This document shows, piece by piece, positions 1 through 9,994 of a stretch of DNA of 64,000 bases. A program made the position numbers and the translations under genes. The notes under the pieces are model-generated. The model worked only from the letters and a program-made list of their open reading frames with translations. It had not been told where the DNA came from and made no database searches. Origin of the DNA: Sthenelais limicola (taxonomy: Eukaryota; Annelida; Polychaeta; Phyllodocida; Sigalionidae); NCBI GenBank assembly GCA_942159475.1, contig OW804097.1, positions 113,956,582 through 114,020,581 of the forward strand, read 5' to 3'. Position 1 is the first letter of the stretch. Every line of letters begins with the position of its first letter.

Positions 1-299
1 GGTGTTTCAATATTTGACAGTAATTATATTGCATCCCCTATATATAATTCGATTATCATGCTGGATATGATATGATCATGTCGGATATTGATATTTCATG
101 CGATTATGTGATTATTGTATTTATTATGTTGGACTATTATTTCGATTTTGTTGAAATAAAGAAGTTTTGCCAAAAAGAAATGTGTCTTTTTTTATATATA
201 TACTGAATTCAACATGTCTTAATGATAGGGAAATGGTATAATTTAAAATTCCCAATTTAAAATATTAATAATTAAGTATAATATCAAATGAACCATTCA

Positions 300-592
300 A
301 CTAAAGCATCTCCAGTAGCACAATCTCAAACTCCTAACACCAGTAGACCTAGAGCTACCACCCTCCTACCCTGGCATATAAGATTTTAGTTCTGAAAATA
401 TCCACCAGTGGCGCTACCGATTTTAGTTCCAAAATCTGCCGCAGGCGCAAAGTGGCGCTGCCGTCGCGGCCGTGGCCGCGACGGTCAGGACCGTCCAAGA
501 GGGTAGGACCGACGGTCAGTGACTGGCACCTCTGCTGCCAGCCATTGACAGTCGGATTGAGCCCAAATGACCGTCGGTCAGTAATACAGTGT
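300..592. other. GC-rich island with perfect palindrome
   Basis: This block is clearly richer in GC than its surroundings. It holds a perfect inverted repeat at 461-484 (CCGTCGCGGCC, a 2-bp spacer, then the reverse complement). Direct GACGGTCAG / GACCGTC words recur nearby. No ORF is seen. It may be the remnant of an unclassified DNA transposon. Bases 1-299 are plain AT-rich DNA with nothing recognisable. Confidence 0.4.
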
Positions 593-747
593 AATAAAGT
601 TTAAAATATAGTTCAATCTGAACACACAGGTTTCTAGAATCAATGCCATGCTAGATATACTCGGATTTACCTAGTATTGACTAAATTCGAGCCTAATTCA
701 GCAGAGAGTACAGCTGCCAATTGTACATTTACTGAAAGTCTGACCCA
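593..747 (-). mobile_element. MITE-A copy, truncated
   Basis: Minus-orientation MITE-A. It retains the middle (TAGAATCAATGCCATGC, TTACCTAGTATTGACTAAAT) and the GTACAGCTGCCAATTGTACATT end closing in TCTGACCCA. The opposite TIR is missing. Confidence 0.85.
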
Positions 748-1086
748 TCTACCTTTCTGGTCCCCTAGGACTGCTCATTTGCGGTGAGGGGTGTGTGAGT
801 GGGGGTGGGGGGTGGAATGACTTACGGGTGTAAGGTTACTGAAAAATACCAACTTTGCGACTTGTGACTCAGTTTCCCGTGAGAAAAGACGTTTCAGAGT
901 TATTGTACATTGGTAATAAAGTTGTCATTTATATTTATAACCCAGTATATTAGTCCGGGAGCCAGAAGGCTGAATGTCGAATTGTCGGATAAAGTTTTTT
1001 TCTTTGCTGTTTTATGTAGACTAGAGATGAGTGAGAACTTCAGCTTTTGTTACTGAAGAAGGTTGTACAGCCTAGTCGGGGGGATA
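748..1086. other. No gene seen; short G-rich stretch
   Basis: Unannotated AT-rich DNA with a G-rich run near 785-820 (repeated GTGGGGGT-like words). No conserved-looking ORF and no copy of the repeat families found elsewhere. Confidence 0.3.
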
Positions 1087-1622
1087 TGGGTCATATCTTC
1101 AGAAAATGTACACTCCTCAGCTCTACAAAACTAGGAAATGCTGCTAAATGGGGCTGGAAAATGGTCAATACTATAGTTTATGACAGGTTAATTAAACAAC
1201 GGTGTTTTCTCTCTCATGTCGAGGAGTGGAAGAAGGAATGGCCATTAGTTCTTGTTAATCTGTTAACACCCTTATAAAAGAACAGCTGGGTCATGGCATG
1301 GCTCTGCCCCCTCGACCAAATTGGGATGATATTTCCTCCTGTCTTAGCAGTAATAGGATATCAGGTCTTGCATCCCGTTCCGGTCTACCGACAGAGGCAA
1401 TGGAGGATGACACTTAATTGTTCCCCCTTCCATCTTTCCTGTTTATAAGAAATAGGGCGCCACACTATAGGTATATCTGAGTATATTCTATATTGACTTG
1501 ATTCAGATAATCTGTTTGGTTATATTGAACTAAATTTTGAACCTCATTATTGTCTTTTAATTTGGGTTATAATTGAAAGGATTGCTGAAGGCGAATTGTA
1601 CATTTTCTGACGATTTCACCCA
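1087..1622 (+). mobile_element. MITE-A copy split by an insertion
   Basis: The left half (1087-1176) starts TGGGTCATATCTTCAGAAAATG. The right half (1471-1622) resumes at GGTATATCTGAGTATATTC and ends in the TIR with TTCACCCA. About 290 bp of foreign DNA separates the halves and is flanked by ACTATAG on both sides. Confidence 0.85.
1177..1463. mobile_element. Unclassified insert inside MITE-A
   Basis: A 287-bp segment interrupts a MITE-A. The direct repeat ACTATAG lies at 1170-1176 and 1464-1470, so this is a true insertion with a 7-bp target duplication. It has no obvious TIR, poly(A) or pol III boxes, so its class is unknown. An ATG-initiated ORF crossing the left junction is a chance read-through of the MITE. 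Confidence 0.6.
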
Positions 1623-1796
1623 TATATTGTAGGGATGGAAGTAGCATAATAAAATGAGCAGTACGTGCTGGCACAATACAAGACGCCCATGACTACACTC
1701 TGTTAGAGTCCTGTATGCAGTAAACGTCAAAGCAGGCAACGCTAAACCATACCATCTGCCGCTGCATTCGAGTCTCAAATAGCGTGTAGGCCTGTA

Positions 1797-2355
1797 GGCA
1801 CTGCATTCTTTGAGACGGCCTCGCTCATCTGGTCATGTGACAGTGCATCCACACTTCTAGGAACGAACCGATTTTGTGCAATTTTGAACAATTAATCATA
1901 TATAATATTAAAATCCATATAATAAAATATATTCACAATGAACATGAGCAACATTTCCGCAACATTTATTGCCTAAAATCGACAGTAATGCTGAGATTTC
2001 CCCCATTGTTTACTTTCACCCCACTGCCAGGCAGTGGGCCGGTACTTGGGGGAATCCGGCCCTTGACGACCATAGCAACCAAGCTTAAAATCTCCAACTT
2101 TCCCCCTCGATTTCTTAAATTATACACAATTGTCGGAAAAACGGAACCAGTGACTGCAATGTATGAACAATACTTGATATATACATGTATGCTCATAGCA
2201 TTTTGACCCGTTTATGTATGGTTTCAAAAGAGTTGAAAACAGGTATTTTAGCGTCAGCGCCTATGGCACTCAGCTGGTGTATTCACCCGAGTTTTTGCTG
2301 CCGATCGTAGCGCCACCTGTAAATACCCGGATTCTCGTCTCAAAGAATGGTGCGC
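1797..2355. mobile_element. Possible unclassified element with short inverted ends
   Basis: ATTCTTTGAGACG near 1804-1817 is inverted as CGTCTCAAAGAAT at 2336-2348, with partly matching flanks (GGCACTG versus GTGCGCC). The interior carries CCCCACTGCCAGGCAGTGGGCC (inverted repeat near 2022-2042) but no coding signature. This could be a degraded DNA transposon or coincidence. Confidence 0.3.
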
Positions 2356-2647
2356 CTGTGAAGCTATAGTTACATCGGTCACACACTGAATGGAATTGGA
2401 TTGAAGTATTCATTTTCACAAGAACTATTTATAGACATATTTGTATTTCTTGGCAGTTTATGTTCCTTAGTGGTCCGATATGTGTACCAAAACTGTATGC
2501 TAAATGTATGTGCTTCTCTAAGGTTATCCTAGGCAGGGTATTTAACTAATTGACTATAGTCATCATTGACCCTCAAGAAATATCGCTAATTTGTGTTCAT
2601 GCATAATATAACAAAATATATTTATTAGATGTCTTAATAGTTACAAT

Positions 2648-2857
2648 CATTGCACATTCGGCAGCTCTACAAATTTGATATCCACTGCTAAATTAGACTG
2701 AAAGAATAAGAATAATTGGTATATCTATCTTTGGCATTATGTTGATAAAAAAATGTCTTTCATTATGTTAAACTTTGAATGTCATTTTTCTTAAGTGTCG
2801 GTCATTTGAGAGGATTCGTGAAGGTGAATTGTACATTTTCTGACGATCTTACTCATA
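2648..2857 (+). mobile_element. MITE-A copy, degraded
   Basis: The left part carries CGGCAGCTCTACAAATTTG and GCTAAATTAGACTGAAA. The right end carries CATTTGAGAGGATTCGTGAAGGTGAATTGTACATTTTCTG as two recognisable blocks. The first ~20 bp of the left TIR are lost and the middle is rearranged. Confidence 0.75.
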
Positions 2858-3024
2858 GGGGATGGTTGGGGAGTGGGTGGTTTGGCAATCAATGTAAATT
2901 CCAAGGAAAACGGAACATTTTGAGCAAGGATTTATTATGCAACAGTGCCCAGAAGAGTTAGAACTCGTTGGAATAACTTCATGTCAAACTTCTAATTTGT
3001 TTCACTGCTAACTTCTACATTACT

Positions 3025-3095
3025 TTCCTCTTTCAACCCTCCCTCCCACCCATCCCCTTCCTCCTCACCCCACACCCCCCTCCCTTGCTAGAACT
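3025..3095. repeat. Pyrimidine-rich low-complexity tract
   Basis: C/T-dominated run (CCCTCCCTCCCACCCATCCC-like). It is low complexity and carries no gene. Confidence 0.7.
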
Positions 3096-3162
3096 AAGTC
3101 TCAGTGAATGGTATCAACACTGTGTGAGAATATAGGCCGACATCTAGAGAAAAAGTATAACA

Positions 3163-3355
3163 GGGTGAAGTCATCAGAAAATGTTCACAAATAAAGTTCA
3201 AAATACAGATCAACCTAACCAGACAGATTGCTAGAATCAATGCAATGGCGAATATACCCGAATTTACCTAGTATTGACCAAATTGCAGCTTAATTTAGCA
3301 GAATTTACTAAATGTGTGCAGCTGCCGATTGTACATTTTCTGAAAATCAGACCCA
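3163..3355 (-). mobile_element. MITE-A copy with internal deletion
   Basis: Starts GGGTGAAGTCATCAGAAAATG and jumps directly into AATAAAGTTCAAAATACAG, so the segment holding CACCAATCCTCTCAAATAACC is lost. The remainder runs intact to TCAGACCCATA. Confidence 0.85.
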
Positions 3356-3419
3356 TATATACAAACAGGGTTTGGTTTGTGTGTTCAACCTTTGACAGAC
3401 ATTCTTCACTGCTTAGTTC

Positions 3420-3570
3420 TGCCCACTTTAATTTCCTCTTCTAGTCCTTCCCCTCTCACCCCTCACTCACTCCCCTCCCCCTCACGACACCCATCCTCCT
3501 GCCTCCCCCTCCCTGCCCCTCCCTCCCTCCCACTCCACCCACCCTCTCCCTCCCACCGCACCTCCATCTC
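3420..3570. repeat. Pyrimidine-rich low-complexity tract
   Basis: Roughly 150 bp of C/T-rich sequence with many CCCTCCC and CTCACC words. A proline/serine-rich ORF across it (3377-3634) is a compositional artefact. Confidence 0.75.
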
Positions 3571-3599
3571 CGCCACCATGATGGATAACAATACGCAAA

Positions 3600-3753
3600 T
3601 GGGTGAAGTCGCCTTCACCTATTCCCTCAAATAACCCAAATTTCAGACGAAAATAAAGAATTTACTTAGTATAGGCCACATTGCCGCATAATTTAGCAGA
3701 ATTCACTAAATGTGTACAGCTGCCAACTGTACATTTTCTGACAGTCTGACCCA
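3600..3753 (-). mobile_element. MITE-A copy with internal deletion
   Basis: Begins TGGGTGAAGTCGCC but lacks AGAAAATGTACAATT, going straight to TTCACCTATTCCCTCAAATAACCC. The centre around TCTAGCAATC is also missing. The right end GTACAGCTGCCAACTGTACATT...GACCCA is intact. Confidence 0.85.
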
Positions 3754-4116
3754 AGTACAGAGGTATAAAGCACGCCCAACCATATGTGAAGTGTTACAAT
3801 AAAATTAGTCACAAGTTGCAAAGTATATATTTTTCTAAGTGATTTATTCACAAAATGTCTTTGTGTGTCTAACGCTGGAATATGTATGAATACTTGTACC
3901 ATACATAAAGACCATGTAGTAATTATGTATGCATACAATTCTAAGGTCATCCTATAGAGTATATTTAGCTACTTAATAAATCTACCCAGAATTATTCCAA
4001 ACTTATTTTTCAAAAATAAAAATATCAAACCTAAAAAATAGAAGTACTTATAAGATATCCTAATGTTTACTATCATTAGGATCTGCTTAATCTCCTCGTT
4101 TAAAATAGTATGATAG

Positions 4117-4676
4117 AGATAGAACCTAACGAGAATGTGGTACAAGGGACTATTGCACTGTCCGAGATGTTTGACCGAAAAAAACAAACATAGAGGATAG
4201 TGTAATAGTGTCCTGAGTACCACATTCAAATTTAGGTTCTATATTTACTCCCAGGTTGCTATGTATTAGTTTATAGCTGTATACTTGGGGGTGGGGGATG
4301 ACACCCCCAAGTACACAGCATACCACACGCGTTGAACTTTTTCGACAAGCCAAAAAACATAGATGACCATCCAACTCAACCCATACTCACAACTCATCTC
4401 ATCACATTATTATTACTACCGCTTCTTTGGATATTGTTAAATGTATTATCATTCAACACTGGTGAGATATTTAGATGCTAAACTGTGCCGCGAAAATTCA
4501 GGGTCAGGAGGAAGATCGGGTTTACCCGAGCCTTATAACCTATTGCTATGTATTTCTATTGCATATGCCAGCATTTATTTATCTGAATAGGGATATGTTA
4601 AAAAAAACTGATGCAAATTACGACACTACTCCCGCCCATACAAATTACCTGTGGTACATACACCAACATGGAGTAA
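4117..4676. mobile_element. Insert within MITE-B beginning with a long foldback
   Basis: This sequence interrupts a MITE-B. Its first 120 bp (4121-4240) form a long hairpin: AGAACCTAACGAGAATGTGG pairs with the reverse complement ending at 4240. A second hairpin (about 4279-4318, TACTTGGGGGTG / CACCCCCAAGTA) follows. The rest is unrecognised. No target duplication is clear. Confidence 0.5.
4121..4240. repeat. Long imperfect hairpin
   Basis: Arms of about 43-47 nt (GAATGTGGTACAAGGGACTATTG pairs with its inverted partner AATAGTGTCCTGAGTACCACATTC) surround a loop with GTTTGACCGAAAAAAACAAAC. It could be a foldback transposon remnant or a transcribed stem-loop. Confidence 0.65.
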
Positions 4677-4869
4677 ATCTCACAATCCATTTTTTTTCGT
4701 CTTGTGACTCATTTTTCTAAAACACATCATATATGATGTGTTCCCCTTACCTCCCCGCGATAAATGATTATATGCCCCACTCTGACAACCATAACTCCTT
4801 GTTTTAAGCCACTTTTATTTTTATCCAAATCCTCCTTCATAGTTACTCATTGCCAGGGAAAGGCCTTGA

Positions 4870-5103
4870 GGGTCAGATTTTCAGAAAATGTGCAATTGGC
4901 AGCTGTACACATTTAGCAAATTCTGCTAAAATAGGCTGCAATTTGTCCAATACTAGCTAAATTCAAGTATATCGGCATTGCAGTAATTCTAGCAATCTAT
5001 ATGGATAGGTTGTAATGAAATTTGAACTTTATTTCCGTCTCAAATTTGGGTTATTTCAGATAATTGAGGAAAGTGAATTGTACATTTTCTGGTGACTTCA
5101 CCC
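4870..5103 (+). mobile_element. MITE-A copy, full length
   Basis: Both TIRs are present: GGGTCAGATTTTCAG on the left, GACTTCACCC on the right. The body includes GGCAGCTGTACACATTTAGC and CTAGCAATCTATATGG. It shows the common asymmetry of CAGATTTT on one end and GAAGTC on the other. Confidence 0.92.
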
Positions 5104-5299
5104 GTGAGATACATACTCTTAAGCTCTGGTGTTTTTTATTCTGTTTTTAGCGGGTGCAGTAATAGTGTTGCCACTTGATGTATTGGGTGCTTCAGCGTTG
5201 GGACGTGCCACTGGTATTTATGGCAAAGACTGAATGTAGTTTCTTACATATGGGAATGTTGCTCCTGCTGCCATGGAAATATGGTATATTCCCGCGTAA

Positions 5300-5487
5300 T
5301 GGGTCATATCGTCAGAAAATGTACAATTCGTCTTCACCAATCCTATCAAATAACCCACATTTAAGACAGAAATGAGCTTCAAAATGAAGTTTAATATAAC
5401 AGAACTGATACTTTAAATCAGTACTCATCATTGTTCAGCCTCATTTAGCAGAATTCACTAAATGTGTAGAGCTGCCAATGGTACTGT
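5300..5487 (-). mobile_element. MITE-A copy, right end lost
   Basis: Starts TGGGTCATATCGTCAGAAAATG, then TTCGTCTTCACCAATCC, and reaches GTGTAGAGCTGCCAATGGTAC. The terminal ~25 bp of the far TIR are replaced by adjoining MITE-C sequence. Confidence 0.85.
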
Positions 5488-5489
5488 AT

Positions 5490-5706
5490 AAATCTATAGA
5501 AACATGCTATGTTCAGCATGAAATATTTATCAGTGCTCTAATATCAATATCCATGTCATAAAATATAGGATATTGGTGAAAACACTCTTCCAGTTTTCAA
5601 TAAAATTATTGGCAAACATTTGCCCGTCAGATTTCATCTAAAATCCATCCCAGGATGCCCTGTACAGACATGCGCAGTAGCACATGTATGCAAGTGCCCT
5701 ATTGGC
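5490..5706 (-). mobile_element. MITE-C copy, truncated
   Basis: Reverse-orientation MITE-C (TCTATAGAAACATGCTATG, CATCCCAGGATGCCCTG, GACATGCGCAGTAGCACATG) ending near GCCCTATTGG. The end carrying the ATGGCGGC motif is missing. It abuts MITE-A on both sides. Confidence 0.8.
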
Positions 5707-5714
5707 AAAACTTA

Positions 5715-5852
5715 ACTGAACAGATTTTATTTTAACCCTTGCAATACCAAATATACTCATTCTATACCTACTATAGAGCATTTTTAGCAGAACTTAGCAC
5801 AATTTGTTAATATAAGTAGTGCCACTGACTGTACATATTCTCATTGTCTGAC
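5715..5852 (-). mobile_element. MITE-A copy, 5' truncated and diverged
   Basis: Recognised from CAATACCAAATATACTCATTC through TTTTTAGCAGAACTTAGC to GACTGTACATATTCTC and GTCTGACCCA. The first half is absent. Confidence 0.7.
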
Positions 5853-5879
5853 CCATTTGTCAGGGTTCTATATTGATAT

Positions 5880-6092
5880 TTGGGTGAAACCGGGTTGAAA
5901 TGTACAATTCGCTATCCTCACAAATAACATAAATTTAATACAACACAATCAGGTTCAAAATACTGTTGGACAAATCTTATTATCTTATATCGACTCTATA
6001 CCAAATCTACTCAGATAGTTTTTATGATATTCAACATAATTCAAATGTGTATAGCTGTCGATTGTACACTTTTTTAGGTTCTGACTCAGAAG
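5880..6092 (-). mobile_element. MITE-A copy, diverged
   Basis: Begins GGGTGAAACCGGGTTG and ATGTACAATTCGCTATCC, and ends GTGTATAGCTGTCGATTGTACAC then TCTGACTCA. Both ends are present but strongly mutated, suggesting an old copy. Confidence 0.75.
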
Positions 6093-6172
6093 CAACATAC
6101 AACAAAACGTACAACTCCAACTCCCGAGCAATAGATCAACTATTTAACAGATGATAGAATTACTATAAACAT

Positions 6173-6549
6173 AAACCAATTTTTTTTTTAAAGATTTTAT
6201 TTTGACTGGGGTAACATCTCCTATAGGTATACCCAGGGTTTTCCAATGGTCCCAGTGTTTACAGAAAGTTAGGGACAAAGATGGATTAAAGTAAGAAAGA
6301 CAGATATAATATACAATTAACATTCCAAGATTTCAGGGATTAATATACCAAGGTTAACCACTAACGCAGAGTGTGACCATTTGGTATGGTATTTAGGTAA
6401 CCACAGCAGATAAACACAATTTCACACCATATAGATATGCTATTTATTTTTAAGTTAATGGCGAAGTCTGAAAACATCCATGCTGTAAATTAAATATGAT
6501 ATTGCCTTAAAAGAATAAAATAAAAATACGCACCATCAGTGAAACCAAT
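6173..6549 (-). mobile_element. Retroposon insertion with 8-bp target duplication
   Basis: Minus-strand retroposed segment of about 361 bp (6181-6541). On the + strand it starts with T9, the complement of a poly(A) tail. AATAAA (read on the minus strand) lies just before the tail. AAACCAAT flanks both sides (6173-6180, 6542-6549), as expected of L1/RTE-type target-primed reverse transcription. It could be a 5'-truncated LINE, a SINE or a processed 3' UTR. I do not recognise the family. Confidence 0.75.
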
Positions 6550-6592
6550 GAAATGCCCTTATTTGGAGACAAGCAAAAACGAGTTTTATAAA

Positions 6593-6832
6593 TGGGTCAG
6601 ATTTTCAGAAAATGTACAATTGGCAGCTGTACATATTTTGTAAATGGTGCTAAATTAAACTGCAATTTGGTCAGTACTAGGTACATTCGAGTATATAAGT
6701 TTGGCATTGCATTGATTCTAGCAATCTGTTTGGTTAGGTTGAACTACATTTTGAAGCTCATTTTCGTCTGAAATTTGGGTTATTTGAGGGGAATGGTGAA
6801 AGTGAATTGTACATTTTCTGGCGTTCTGGCCC
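6593..6832 (+). mobile_element. MITE-A copy, full length
   Basis: Both TIRs are recognisable (TGGGTCAGATTTTCAG; ACATTTTCTGGCGTTCTGGCCC). A 4-5 bp insertion lies in GAGTATATAAGTTTGGC. The ATG-starting peptide here is a translation of the transposon, not a gene. Confidence 0.92.
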
Positions 6833-7299
6833 GAATGAGACCGGAATTTCATTTGAAATTGAACCCGCTGTACCTCATACACCTCTTGATCACCCGCTTG
6901 CGACTTTTATCCTCAAATATCCTATTTTATTTAACCCATGTGCCCCGAAATCTCGCGCTTACTGGGATTCCAGGCGATGTAGGGATGTGGGTCATAATAT
7001 GGGCTGAGGTTATTTCCGGCGGGGGCAGATGTCAGTTCCGGTTGGTGTGGTATGATGTTGTTATGGTAACGGGAGAAGGAAGATGTATAGGATTAGGTGA
7101 GACACCTAGGGGTTGGTTGTTGACCTATGGGGGCTGCTGAGGAAGATGGGGAGGGTTAGGGCGCAGGAGATGGGGGGAGGGAGGGGTTAGGGAGAATTGT
7201 TTTGATGTCCGATCTTTACAGTTCGTGGTTGTGGTTATCAGTGTTTCGCTGATTAAGAAATGTGTATATTAGTTCTGGGAGTGCATGAGACGTTTAAGG
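6833..7299. other. No gene seen
   Basis: Mixed-composition DNA, G-rich from 7015 to 7200 (GGTGAGACACC, GGGGGAGGGAGGGG). An ORF spans 6775-7140 but begins inside MITE-A and has low-complexity codon content. I see no domain and do not call it. Confidence 0.3.
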
Positions 7300-7810
7300 A
7301 CTTTGGTGGTTGGAGAAAAAAGAATGAAAGAGGAGTAGACAGAAAGAGAGAACGAAAGACTTAAGAGAGAGGGGAGAGAGAGAGTGAGAGAAGAGAAAAA
7401 GAGGAGAGAAAGAAAGAAAGAGAGAGTGAGAGAAGGAAAGAGAAGAGAGAGAGAAAGAGAAAGAGAAGGAGAAAGAGAAGAAGAGAGAGAAAAAGGGTAG
7501 AACACGAATGGAGAGAGATCGAGATCGAGAGATTGGGAGAGAGAAGGACAGAGAAAAGGAGGGAGAAGGGGAGAGAGATAGAGGGAGAAGGAAAGCGATG
7601 TAGAGTGAAGAAGAGGGGAGACAAGAGGAGTGGCAGAGTATAGAACGAGGGAGACACACACACAGAGATAACGGGTAGAGAGAGGAGAGAGAGATGGAGA
7701 GAGATACAAATTACATAGAAAACCCCCATGGGAGAGAGAGATGGAGTGAGGAGTAGACAGAGAGGAAGGAAGAAAGAAAGACAGAGAATAAAGGAAAGAT
7801 AAAGCGACAC
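7300..7810. repeat. Polypurine (GA) tract, ~500 bp
   Basis: Almost pure A/G on the + strand (GAGAGAGAGA, GAAAGAAAGA, GGAGAGAG) with very few pyrimidines. Long Ser/Leu/Phe ORFs on the opposite strand in all three frames are composition artefacts. Such mirror-repeat purine tracts can form intramolecular triplexes. Confidence 0.9.
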
Positions 7811-8064
7811 TGGCGGACGATGATGGAGACGCGCAGAGGATTATGGGAACTTAAAGGGAGGAAGTTGAGCAAGACATAACGAGGTCACAGGAACTACTCA
7901 GACGAGCTTTTGGCCCATTAATTCTGAAAATAAATGGCGGAAAGTGGAGTTTCACACACAAAATACCAGGAAACTGAGCTTTATTATAACGCCTCAGGCA
8001 GCAATAGAGAACACTACACGTGTTGGATCTTGTGTCTTTCTCCAGGGGAGCGTTGCATAACATG

Positions 8065-8295
8065 TGGGTCAGATCGTCAGAAAATGTACAATTGGCAGCT
8101 GTACATATTTAGTAAATTCTGCTAGATTAAGCTTAAAATGGTCAATACTAGGTAAATTAACCTGTGTATATTTGGTATTTGGTTGATTCAAGGTATGTGT
8201 TTGGTTATGTTGAAATGTAATTCATTTTTGGCTTACATTTGGGTTATTTGAGAGGATTGGTGAAGGCAAATTTTACATTTTCTGACAACCTTACA
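8065..8295 (+). mobile_element. MITE-A copy, full length
   Basis: Starts TGGGTCAGATCGTCAGAAAATG and ends GCAAATTTTACATTTTCTGACAACCTTAC. The right TIR terminus is mutated. It belongs to the subgroup with GGTTATGTTGAA in the middle. Confidence 0.9.
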
Positions 8296-8307
8296 ACACA
8301 TCCTTAC

Positions 8308-8545
8308 TTAAAGTTGCACTCTCAGTTAACTTCGGTCATAAACTGATCATTTTCTTCTTTTCCTTCCATTCTTTTCCAACCCATCTAAAACTTCTTTTGA
8401 CCATAACTTTGGAGCATTTTGTCCAACTGTTTTTGCTAAAGGGCTTCTAAAACATCCTCATTTGTGTTTGGAGGACCCACCCGAATGCTTGTTTGTGATG
8501 ACTTCACTTATTATTCACTCAGCGGCAACAATTTTCTCTAGGTGA
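8308..8545 (-). mobile_element. MITE-D copy, near full length
   Basis: Begins TTAAAGTTGCACTCTCAGTT. The body includes CAACCCATCTAAAACTTCTTTTG and TGGAGGACCCACC, and it ends TGATGACTTCACTTATTATTC. The two ends are not a perfect TIR pair, so the element may be derived from one end of a larger transposon. Confidence 0.8.
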
Positions 8546-9126
8546 TTAGACTTCAAATCCTATTTTCTTTGTATCTATTATATAAAGGGCCTAATCCACT
8601 AAGCCAATTTTCATGCGATTCGCACAGAATTTAATGCAAAAGAGTACAACAGAGTCTCACATTGTCGGGGCAGAGCGAAAACCACATCCAAAATAATTAT
8701 TGTGTATTTCTGCATTCAATGCTATCCTTTGTGCAGGCGTTTATGCCTTTTACATCGCTTGCATCATACCCTGTACGTTAGCATTTTGTCTAAGGTATTA
8801 AATATTTTCTGAGTCTCGTTATATTATGCATGTTCTTAACATTTCAGAGGCCCTTGTGGCAGGTTTTATTGAATAAAGTACGTTTTAAAAACGAAATATA
8901 GAAAACCACACCTTGTTGTGAGACCTTACATGCATTATATTACTATTATGGATGCCCCATGACAAAATCATGTGGATACATACATTGCCTACCTTGACCC
9001 AGATCACACTGATTGCTCTCAGCGTCTCTGGCCTTCAGGTACAATTACTGGTATCCATATCAAGCCCTAGATTAGAAGCTTCTCCCTCCCCCTGAGGAGC
9101 ATTGACCCTCGCCACATATTATGTAA
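8546..9126. other. No gene; fragment of a small palindromic element
   Basis: At 8586-8645, GGGCCTAATCCACTAAGCC and TTCATGCGATTCGCACAGAATTTAATG match one arm of the 41620-41733 palindromic element. The rest is unassigned AT-rich DNA. Confidence 0.4.
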
Positions 9127-9252
9127 GGGTCAGATATTCAGAAAATGTACAATTGGCACCTGTACACATTTAGTAAATTCTGCTAAAATAGGCTGAAAAA
9201 TGATGAATACCGGGTATATCTGAGTATATTTGGTATTGCATTGATTTAAAGT
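9127..9252 (+). mobile_element. MITE-A copy, right half missing
   Basis: The left TIR GGGTCAGATATTCAGAAAATG and body through CATTGATTTAAAGTA are present, then sequence stops matching. This is the subgroup with GAATACCGGGTATATCTGAG. Confidence 0.85.
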
Positions 9253-9324
9253 AGTGAGTAGTATGGGGAAATTATGTCTATTGCGTGGCACCAAAAATAG
9301 CATCCATTGCATATTGCATTCATT

Positions 9325-9482
9325 TATAATATGGCAAATGTGATGAAACATTTTGTTATATATTGCATATTAAGTGTTCTCGTCATGTTTTGCTGAACCT
9401 TTTTTTTCATTTTAACATAGGTTTGTATAGCAGAGATACAGAAACGTTTACGTATAAGTTAGACTCGCTGAACCTCCCTATT
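9325..9482 (-). mobile_element. MITE-G copy, partial
   Basis: Carries TTTTGCTGAACC, TTTAACATAGGTTTGTATAGC, GATACAGAAACGTTTACGTAT and the terminal CTCGCTGAACCTCCCTATTA. The 5' part toward 9254 is weakly alignable with other G copies. Confidence 0.7.
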
Positions 9483-9538
9483 ATGACTAACACAACCTTA
9501 CCATTGTGTATACAACAAATTGAAATAGAGACAGTCAT

Positions 9539-9766
9539 GAGAAAACAACCGCTGGTGAGCGATGATAAGTGAAGTCATCATAAGAAAGGATTTTGGTGGG
9601 TCCTCCAAATACAGATAAGGACGTTTTAGAAACCATGTAGCAAAAACAACTAAACAGAATTCTCCAAAATTCCGGTCCAATGACATTTAGACGGGTTGGA
9701 AATAAATGGAAGAAAATATAGGAAATATTGTGTGTTTTACCGACGTTAACTGAAAGTGCAACTCTA
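9539..9766 (+). mobile_element. MITE-D copy, near full length
   Basis: Reads GAAAACAACCGCTGGTGAGC, GATAAGTGAAGTCATC, GGTGGGTCCTCCAAATACAG and ends CGACGTTAACTGAAAGTGCA ACT. It is the inverse orientation of the copy at 8308. Confidence 0.8.
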
Positions 9767-9994
9767 AGATTGGTGCAAAGGTGGGAAGCAATATTGCTTC
9801 CACTGTAAATCATATCCAGCCTCAAAGTTGTATTTGCTGAACCCTAGCCCTAACCCAGTAGTCATAAACCTGCAGGTGTGACCTCTGGGTAACCCCTAGC
9901 GCTCTCCTATTGTTGTGATGTATTTGAATGGCATCATTTGAAGGCATTTTGTGTTTACCTCATGGGTTATGTACACCCAGGCCCTGAACACACA

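Larger units (their letters stand above)
3783..4731 (+). mobile_element. MITE-B copy split by ~560 bp
   Basis: The left part (3783-4115) covers the TIR and most of the body (AAGGTCATCCTATAGAGTAT, CAAAAATAAAAATATCAAAC, TTTACTATCATTAGGATCTG). The right end (about 4677-4731) resumes ATCTCACAATCCATTTTTTT and closes with CTTGTGACTCATTTTTC and ACACATCATA. The intervening DNA is foreign. Confidence 0.8.

Noticed and set aside
7269..7810. Three long overlapping Ser/Leu-rich ORFs on the minus strand
   Set aside because: They exist in every frame of a polypurine tract, where stop codons are rare on the complementary strand.
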